Positions 57,437 through 64,000 of a stretch of DNA of 64,000 nucleotides are shown in pieces. The stretch is from contig WPIO01000015.1 of NCBI GenBank assembly GCA_009760855.2, forward strand, positions 1,590,501-1,654,500, written 5' to 3'. Numbering within the stretch: the stretch's first letter is position 1; each line of letters begins with the position of its first letter. This stretch comes from Cristatella mucedo (taxonomy: Eukaryota; Bryozoa; Phylactolaemata; Cristatellidae). Both the position numbers and the translations under genes were made by a program. Under the pieces are notes generated by a model, which saw nothing but the letters and a program-made list of their open reading frames with translations, was not told where the DNA came from and ran no database searches.

Positions 57437-59335
57437 ATGCTCGGTGTTGGCTCTCTGTGGCTGTGGCAGAGCACCTATCGGGGCTGGCTGCTGGCCTCGA
57501 TCTTGCTACTTGGCCACTGGGCCGCGTCCGCCCCTGCACACCCCCTGCCGCCTGCCGTCGGAGCTGCAACTGCAGCCGCCCTCCGTGGTGCAGCTGGCAG
57601 TGAAGGAGCTGCCCCGGCAGCCGGCTCGCTGACGACGCCCGAGCCGAGTCGAGCGGACGCCGCAAGCTTCCGGAGCACCGAGCAGCAGAAAGGCACGGTC
57701 GATTACGAGCGTCCGAGGGAAGACCGGGGTGCCTGGCAGCTCGGCGGCGCTGCCGGCACAGCTGGCTCTGCCGGTCCGGGATTCCCGCCCTCGCCGAGTC
57801 CTCCGACCACTTCCGCCCCCCAGCGTGGCAAGGACACCGAGGACGAGGAGAGCGAGAGCAGCGGCGGAGTGTCGCTGGTGCCGCTCTTTGTACTGTTGGC
57901 CAGTTTCCTGCTCATAATTGTCAGCTGCGTCGTCGTGTGCCAGCGAATCAGGAACAGCCACAAGAACCGCTACCACCGCGAGGAGCACGACTACCGGGTC
58001 CAGGCAGCTGCTTACCAGCGCGTCTTGGTCGCGTGTGATGCCGCCCCGGGGTGCGTCGACATGTCGACGGCGCAAAACGGCAAGCAGCCGTCTCTTGACA
58101 GCAATTGCAACGTGCGAGGCGCCCTCGTCAAGTTTGTCGACGACACAGGTCTGACCGCCTCGATCGTGACCTGCGTGCTGCCGTCGAAGGCCACCGTCGG
58201 AGGAGGAGGAGGAGGAGGCGAGAAGCGCCGAAGCTGTCTGGTCGATCGCGAAAGCATGCCGCTCATAGCCATTGGCACCTCAGCTACAGGTCAGGCTCCG
58301 TCCAGCGGCTCTTCGGGCGCTGCTGCTGCTGCTGCTGCAGCAGCAGTCGCCGCTGACGCAACTACCGACGTTCAGGCTGATTCTGCCGACGGCAAGGTTG
58401 CTCAGACTCCTGTGGTGCTGCCCGCCACCAGCAGCAGCAACGGTGGCGGCAGCAGTCATCACGGCCACAGCGTCACGTTCTCAGACGTGGCCACCACTGC
58501 AGGCGTCCAGAAGGCTTCGTCGTTGAAATGTGTCAAGGTTTCGCGATCGGCCTCGCCACCGCCGCCAGGTCCTAGGAGCCCGTCGGGCGCGAACGCCGGC
58601 AAAGGCAATGTGACCTTTCACGTCACAGACGGCAAAGTGTCGCGAGTCGCCTTCTTCGACGCGAGCGGCCGGCTCCACGAGCCAGTCGGCAGAGGTTTCA
58701 AGGTGGTGCGAATGCGCTCACTACCGAGCGGCAGCTCCACGCCGGTGCTCTCGACCGAGCAGCACTACTCGCTTGGCAACGGCGCTTCTCGATCGTCGTC
58801 ATCGTCGAAAGTGGGAGGCAGAGGAGGCGGCAGCGGAGGCAGGAGGAAGCGCTCGGCAGGCAGCTCGCCGACGACGAGCTCGGCGTCGTCGGGCCGCTCG
58901 TCGCCGCCGACACTGCTGCTTCGCCGCGATCGGGTGCAGAAGGCGGTCGGAGGCGACCAGGCGGCTGCACTGGTTGCTCTAGCCGCCGATCAGAAGCCGG
59001 CCGCTAGAGCTTTCTTCTCAGCCGCGGTGACGGCGGGCACGGTGGCAGCGGCGGCAGTGAAGAGGCGCTACCACGGCAGCGAAGGGCGCCCAGCTCGGCG
59101 GCGGCCGCTGTCGGCCGCACCGCGACTGGTCGGCGCCGGTGCGAGGCTGCACTCGAGGCAGTACGACTCGCTTTTTGGCGACGCTTCGTACGAACCGGAT
59201 GACGGCGAGGACTTCGATGACGAATCGGAGACAGATTTTGCGGGACGCTGCCGGCACCCAGGAGGCAGGCTGGCACCGTTAACGACGGCCGTCCAGCGGG
59301 CAGTGTTTGTCGGTAGCAGCAGAGGAGACAGCTGA
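57437..59335 (+). CDS. Uncharacterised type I membrane protein, 632 residues, single open exon
   Basis: Longest real ORF in the window. The frame is open from 57305, but the first ATG is at 57437. From that ATG the protein starts with a signal peptide (hydrophobic GWLLASILLLGHWAASA, about residues 15-31). Then follow a Pro/Ala/Ser-rich extracellular part of about 115 residues, one transmembrane helix (SLVPLFVLLASFLLIIVSCV, about residues 147-168), a basic stop-transfer stretch (RIRNSHKNRYHR), and a cytoplasmic tail of about 460 residues. The tail has a poly-Gly and a poly-Ala run (about residues 295-305), Ser-rich low-complexity regions, two hydrophobic VKFVDD / VTFHV-type segments, and an acidic stretch near the C-terminus (YEPDDGEDFDDESETDF). 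No catalytic or adhesion domain seen; the family is unknown to me. It may be the last exon of a longer gene, or intronless. No clear AATAAA downstream. Confidence 0.65.
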   Translation: MLGVGSLWLWQSTYRGWLLASILLLGHWAASAPAHPLPPAVGAATAAALRGAAGSEGAAPAAGSLTTPEPSRADAASFRSTEQQKGTVDYERPREDRGAWQLGGAAGTAGSAGPGFPPSPSPPTTSAPQRGKDTEDEESESSGGVSLVPLFVLLASFLLIIVSCVVVCQRIRNSHKNRYHREEHDYRVQAAAYQRVLVACDAAPGCVDMSTAQNGKQPSLDSNCNVRGALVKFVDDTGLTASIVTCVLPSKATVGGGGGGGEKRRSCLVDRESMPLIAIGTSATGQAPSSGSSGAAAAAAAAAVAADATTDVQADSADGKVAQTPVVLPATSSSNGGGSSHHGHSVTFSDVATTAGVQKASSLKCVKVSRSASPPPPGPRSPSGANAGKGNVTFHVTDGKVSRVAFFDASGRLHEPVGRGFKVVRMRSLPSGSSTPVLSTEQHYSLGNGASRSSSSSKVGGRGGGSGGRRKRSAGSSPTTSSASSGRSSPPTLLLRRDRVQKAVGGDQAAALVALAADQKPAARAFFSAAVTAGTVAAAAVKRRYHGSEGRPARRRPLSAAPRLVGAGARLHSRQYDSLFGDASYEPDDGEDFDDESETDFAGRCRHPGGRLAPLTTAVQRAVFVGSSRGDS

Positions 59336-60087
59336 CAGGGAAGGGGACCGGCTGTTCGTGCGATTCGCCTCCATATCACTGCTGACAATGGCAGGACACT
59401 GCATGGTGGGTGCTCGGCGGCGGCGGCAGCGTCGGCGGCGGCAACGTGGGCATCGCTAGGCAAGCCTAGCAGCTGTGCAAGCGGTCACCTATCGCTGGCT
59501 CTGGCCTGTTCCAGCCTGCTCTCAACTGGCTGGAGAGCGAGGCAGCCATCGCCACGCTTACTCTCTCGACGGCGGCCGGCCAGGCTTGTGTGCATGCATG
59601 TATGCGGCGCCATCTTAGCTAAGAGCTGGCCGGCGGCTAGCAGCCGACTTTCTGTTCCACGTGCACTGCTCACAGAGACGGGGCGAGTGTGCTATCAGCC
59701 TGTATGCCGTGCCTTTGTGACAAGGTCAAGGATTCCGGCATTGGCTGCAGACGGTGCAGAGCCAGCAGCACTCGTGTTCGTCCGTTTACTCTTGGTTATT
59801 CTGTGAAGATATTAGTGCATTCATCGTGTGCATTTATCGAGGTATCACCGAAGCCGCAGCAATGCACAGGCAGCACGAACGTCGTGCCCCTGCATACGGC
59901 CGTGATGCTACTGCGTGCTCAGCATGGTTTTGAAGCAGCAGCAGCAGTAGTAGAGCCCACGAGCTGTGCCCACTTCACTTTAATTGCCAGTAGTAGTAGG
60001 TATTTACTCTACAGTAGTAGTAGGTATTTACATCTGGCTTATCCAATACTTACGGCTAGCACTTGCACGCTTGTAACTGTATCTCGT
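59336..60087. other. 3' flank of the gene, unassigned
   Basis: GC-rich at first, then falling. AGTAGTAGTAGGTATTTAC occurs twice near 59988-60030. No gene recognised. Confidence 0.4.
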
Positions 60088-60220
60088 GTGGTGAGCCCTG
60101 ATGAGCCCTTACTAGGTAAGGCAGTTGCTCTTAGCGACCTCGGTCCCGAGGTCGTGGATTCGAATCCTGCGCTGGAATATCTTTTATTGCTGCAGCAAGC
60201 AGTTGTGATAGCCTATAGAT
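60088..60220 (+). mobile_element. tSINE-1, 3'-shortened
   Basis: GGTGAGCCCTGATGAGCCC, ACTAGGTAAGGCAGTTGC, GGTCCCGAGGTCGTGG, B box GATTCGAATCC, then a decayed body. Confidence 0.85.
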
Positions 60221-61965
60221 ATATAAACCCAAGGTAAACCTACACTATACGAACTTCGTGAAAGAAAAACCACCAAGCATGTGGCAATTAGGCCCTAACA
60301 ATGACATATGGCCAGACTTTATCGATAAAGACATATTCTGAATCAAAGAATGTCACACGTACGATAAAGTGAGTGGAAGAAAGGCAGTATCTAGTCTTGA
60401 ATTATGGCTTTTTTTAGGCTGGTTTCACCAGCCTAGTGGAAGCAATGCCCCCAGCCTTGCTTTTGATGTGCATGTGTAGGTAGGACATGGGAATATTTCA
60501 TATGATCCGGAAATTTTGACCTGAAAAACTCCGTTTTTCTAGAATTAGATAAATTAACTTCATAAGACCATTTTTACCGTTTGTCCACTCGCTTGCCTTC
60601 TCCGTACGTGTGGAGATGCTGCCTACACGCAGGCAAAGCCAGAACTCTCGACTGAAGTGGCCATGTTATCCTTAGCTAAAGCTCCAATGGCTGCCTGCTG
60701 TGCTAGCTAGGCCGCAAGCTTACGTCAAACTTAAACTTACACAGCCACCCACCCATTCGAGCCCTGAATCGGCATCGCTGGCTCCAGATGCACAAAGCCA
60801 TCTATCCGGCTGTCTGGTCTGTGTTTCGGTTCTGTTCCCCATTTCTGAAAAGGGCGCCTGCATGCCATGAATTGGTGCTTTCAGGCAGAGAGAACCCCAT
60901 AGCCCTCACGGGCTTTGTGGTGGATAGAGTTTACATTAGATCCATTTAGCCAGAGGAAATTCCTACCCTGAGCTTGAGTCAGGGGTGGGTCGCCAGTGTC
61001 GTGTCGGAGAGCCAGTGCTGCTGCTGCTGCTGCACTGGCTTTCCGAGCGCAGGAAAAGTGAACCCATTGTGGCGCCCAAGAGGCCAAGCCGCCTCTCGTC
61101 TGTCCGCGTTTGCGAAGAGTGCTCAAGCGCTACTGAGCAGCTAGCTCATAGTCTACTGAGTCTGTAGTGTTGCTTTTCCCGCCTGTGCACAGCCAGTGCA
61201 GGGATGGGGAAGGCGGAGGCAGGCCAGCCTTCAGCCGACTCCCGATGATGCATCGCTAATCGCCCATGAGTATCTGCCCATGCTGCTTTGGGGTAATTTT
61301 TTCGAGATACATTTCTGGTACATTCCTAAGGTTCGGATGCCAGAACGAGGAACCAACTAAGCTACCGATCTAACCTGGGCTTGGGCTAGTTGCAGCATGC
61401 TAGTGGTGAGCTGCTGAAGGTTCAATTAGGCCTTCCCTTGTTGGGTCGCTGCTACCAGGTGGTGGCACCAGTGCCCGGCTGCTGCTTGTGCTTCGTTGGA
61501 GTGAGCAGTCTTCCCCCCCCCCAGGCCAAACGACTGATCGTTGCCAATCTCTGGGAGCCTTTCTTTGGCTCGGTGGAGGGATTGTCGTGGGAAGGACCAC
61601 AAACAGATACACGTCTCATTAGGTGCTAGAGAAAACAGTGGGAGAGTAAATGCAGCAAAGAGGCTGCTTCCTATGTGGACCGGCATTGCACCCTGGGCTC
61701 TGTGCAGGGCTGGTTCTGCCGATCATCTAGAGTCTAAAATCAAGTGGAACCTTCTTCTGCTCACTATTCTCGGGCTTTGTCGCTGGCTGCTGATGGTGAT
61801 TAATCGCAGACACCGTCCGTTGCATGCCTTATCCATTGCTTCGAAAAAAAATGAATTGGACGACTGAACTGGCAAAAGCATCGAAGAGTCCCTGCACGTT
61901 AAAAAACCTCAAACCCCGACTTACGAGAACCGGATTTTGAGGCGTGGCTTCGGTGCAGAAGTCGC
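60221..61965. other. Unassigned stretch
   Basis: Short CTG run near 61020. ORFs of up to 108 codons without motif. Confidence 0.4.
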
Positions 61966-61969
61966 AGAT

Positions 61970-62200
61970 AAGTTTGAACCGATCGGCAAGGCTCACCAGC
62001 ATGCCCCTGGTCTGTCCTCAACGGCGGTGTAGCTGCCGCAGCACAGCACTTAGGTCTAAGCTCCACTGGCTCCCTATCGAATCAATCCCTAACACCCACT
62101 CAGTCTTTGTGAAGCTTAAGACAATACAATACAATACATTACATAAAGGTTTCCAGTAGATTCGCTCACCTTTCAGGCCCGGGGCTCGCTTCTCCCTGGA
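61970..62200 (+). mobile_element. LINE-A-like C-terminal relic
   Basis: PLVCPQRRCSCRSTALRSKL then LHWLPIES matches RLVCRERRSCH...LHWLPVKQ of LINE-A. Weak and broken. Confidence 0.45.
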
Positions 62201-63296
62201 TGCCGGTGCTCTCAGCGTGATCGTGCCAAATCTAGGGCAATTCAGCTGAATTACGTGCCACCTGCACAGTGGTCTTAAGGAATGAAGGCGATTGGCCTAG
62301 CCAATCCGGTGCTCGGAAGGTGGCATATCAGCTGGTCTAGCAGTTTCACACGTTATCGTAGCTCGTGCGACAGCTGATGCGGTCACCTGGACGAGACCGA
62401 GTCGATAAGATCTGGGACTGCTGAGTGGAACTGACAAGGACTTCGATTACTGTCGCTAGCCGGCAATATTTGAGAACGACACACGGAGCTCAATTGGTGG
62501 GGACTGCGCAGGGATCGGAGCCGAGTCGAGACCCTAATTATTGATATTAATTGGCCTAGCTAGAGAGCGTAGCATCCATCAGTTTCCGCTGGCGTGATCG
62601 GTCTGATCGGCTTGGCAAGCGATAGTTCCAGCGACTGTGATCCATGTTTGAGAAGCAGCCTCCTTTCTGGCTCTGCTTGCATAGCAAGCATCTAGTCCGG
62701 CTTATTGCCAGCGCCAAGCATAAGCGAAATAGCTAGCAAGCGAGCCTGGCTACTTCATGGGAAGGCTTACCTTCTAGCTTAGGAGACATCGCTCTTGGCA
62801 GAGTGATGCACAGAGCTTGGAAAGAGCTGGAAGGCTTGCGGCAAATGATGCAACAGATACAGCTCAACCAAGTAGACCAAGCGGCTTCGTTCACAACGTC
62901 CGATTTCATAGCGGCATCCTATTTCAGCCGTGGCGTAAGTAAGGTCATGCGACAGAGGTAGACACGACGAGACAAACAGAGGGAGCGACAGGACAGACAG
63001 AAGCGACAGGCTGGAACATCCTGTCAAAAAAGGAAGAAAATGAGCTATAACCTGGACGAGCGACTGCTTCCGTCTCGAAGGAAACCTTGGACGGCTCGAG
63101 AGCGAGACCGTCGTAAATGAATTCAGGTGACAGAGCCGCACGAATTCAATTATTCTACAGGACATTCAACAGCCCAGGGAACGCCTCTATGCAAATTCAC
63201 TGACGACTGTCAACTCGGGATTTCGATATCAAGAGCAGTAGCAACCAGAGGCAATCGCCGAGACGTCATCCCATAAACGGAGAATAATTTGTCACC
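62201..63296. other. Unassigned stretch
   Basis: One 128-codon minus-strand ORF (62779-63165) with a leucine-rich segment (FLTGCSSLSLLSVLSLPLFV) but no other support. Confidence 0.35.
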
Positions 63297-63482
63297 TATA
63301 ATAATAATAATGCACTTGATAAAGCGCCCTCAGGGAACTCAATCTCTTGCTAGGCGCTTTACATTTGCTGCAAAGGGAAACGCGATTGAATGGTGAGTAG
63401 TATCGTGCTTGATAAACATGAATAACATGGTTAGGGGTGACATGCACAGGGTCAGCATGCAAATGTGGTTAGTGGTAGATAG
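63297..63482 (-). mobile_element. LINE-A 3' UTR and tail
   Basis: (TAA)n, hairpin (GCGCCCTCAGGGAA side), CATTTGCTGCAAAGGGAAAC, GTGAGTAGTATCGTGCTTGA, then 3' UTR units. The break at 63482 is abrupt. Confidence 0.85.
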
Positions 63483-63485
63483 CAG

Positions 63486-63926
63486 ATGAAAGAGCTCAAG
63501 CGAACTCAACCTCAGGCTGAATATGAACGAGCAAGCGTGACTGTGGCACTACTCTCCAGGGCCAGACGTCGGTGCCGCGTCCTGGAGCCAGCGGTGCTTT
63601 ACTCGAAAGGAAGTCAGCTCATTTACAATTTAACTCGGCCGGATATTGTGGGACTGTTTTCGCAGCCAAAGTCTCATCCTATTTCGAGCATCGACAGATT
63701 TTCCCAAGTGAAAATTAGTGCAGATGCAATATTGAACTATGATGCTGAGCTGACGCGCAGAAGAGACGCCACTGTGAAGACCCGAGAGCATCTACTCGAG
63801 CGACGTTCGAAGACTTTACGAATGCCGCAAGGCAACCAGCAGCTTGTCGCGAAGAAAGCTACGCCGCTCCAGGCAGCTTTGCCACGTTTCAAAAGGAGAG
63901 TGCTGTATACAGTCGATTCCGCTTAA
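63486..63926 (+). CDS. Candidate ORF, 146 codons, unknown product
   Basis: ATG start directly after the LINE-A tail. Basic protein, Arg/Lys-rich, with QPKSHPISSIDRFSQVKISA and RRRDATVKTREHLLERRSKT, moderately helical by eye, no domain recognised. The last residues (YTVDSA) and the stop are encoded by a transposon-like terminus starting at 63910, so the natural C-terminus is probably lost. It may be a displaced exon, a transposon gene piece, or chance. Confidence 0.3.
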   Translation: MKELKRTQPQAEYERASVTVALLSRARRRCRVLEPAVLYSKGSQLIYNLTRPDIVGLFSQPKSHPISSIDRFSQVKISADAILNYDAELTRRRDATVKTREHLLERRSKTLRMPQGNQQLVAKKATPLQAALPRFKRRVLYTVDSA

Positions 63927-63975
63927 AAGAATACTCTCGGGCCGGCAAATGGCCATTCTTATAAGCGGAGCATTC
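63908..63975 (+). mobile_element. pogo/Tigger-like terminal sequence
   Basis: TA followed by CAGTCGATTCCGCTTAAAAG, and a nearby inverted ATTCTTATAAGCGGA. CAGTxxAxTCCGCTTATAA-type ends with a TA target are typical of pogo/Tigger elements. Only one end lies in the window. Confidence 0.45.
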
Positions 63976-63985
63976 CCACATGCTC

Positions 63986-64000
63986 GGTGAGCCGTGATGG
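63986..64000 (+). mobile_element. Start of a tSINE-1 cut by the window edge
   Basis: GGTGAGCCGTGATGG is identical to the first bases of the copy at 8654. Confidence 0.7.

Overview
This is a eukaryotic, almost certainly metazoan (invertebrate-like) genomic window. It has no operons, no dense coding, no ribosome binding sites and no rRNA, CRISPR array or intact tRNA gene. Most of the 64 kb is decayed transposable elements, microsatellites and unassigned sequence. The species cannot be named from the sequence. Family names used here are local labels. LINE-A and LINE-B are two related non-LTR retrotransposon families of CR1/L2 type. tSINE-1 and tSINE-2 are two tRNA-derived SINE families.

Layout. 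0-8 kb: a degenerate CCCTAAA repeat, tSINE-1, LINE-A fragments with a nested tSINE-2, then a long stretch with only one weak coding candidate on the minus strand (6.3-6.7 kb). 8-16 kb: SINEs and large LINE-A and LINE-B fragments carrying reverse transcriptase and endonuclease motifs. 16.6-17.8 kb: two inverted G-rich arrays around a TTTAGGG-like core, next to a hAT terminus. 19.9-20.6 kb: a (GA)n tract and a very homogeneous 15-bp minisatellite. 21.5-24.1 kb: a hAT transposase relic, several SINEs, and a 937-bp foldback element with TTAA flanks inserted in a tSINE-1. 27.4-30.6 kb: a nearly complete but dead hAT transposon (8-bp target duplication, BED finger, RNase-H-like segment), itself broken by a LINE-B insertion. 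32-37 kb: more LINE pieces and a small hAT-like MITE. 37.5-53.0 kb: a nearly identical inverted repeat with 3.4-kb arms and an 8.7-kb spacer. The spacer holds LINE pieces, two oppositely oriented solo LTRs and a second CCCTAAA repeat. 54-59.6 kb: a GC- and CpG-rich island with a 390-bp pyrimidine tract. It contains the only convincing host gene, an apparently intronless type I membrane protein of 632 residues. 59.6-64 kb: mostly unassigned, with a LINE-A tail, a 146-codon ORF running into a pogo/Tigger-like terminus, and the start of another tSINE-1 at the edge.

How the parts work together: LINE-A and tSINE-2 end in the same 3' hairpin, so tSINE-2 was probably mobilised by the LINE-A reverse transcriptase. 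Nested insertions give relative ages: tSINE-1 before the foldback element, hAT before LINE-B, LINE-A before tSINE-2. No LINE or transposase in the window is intact.
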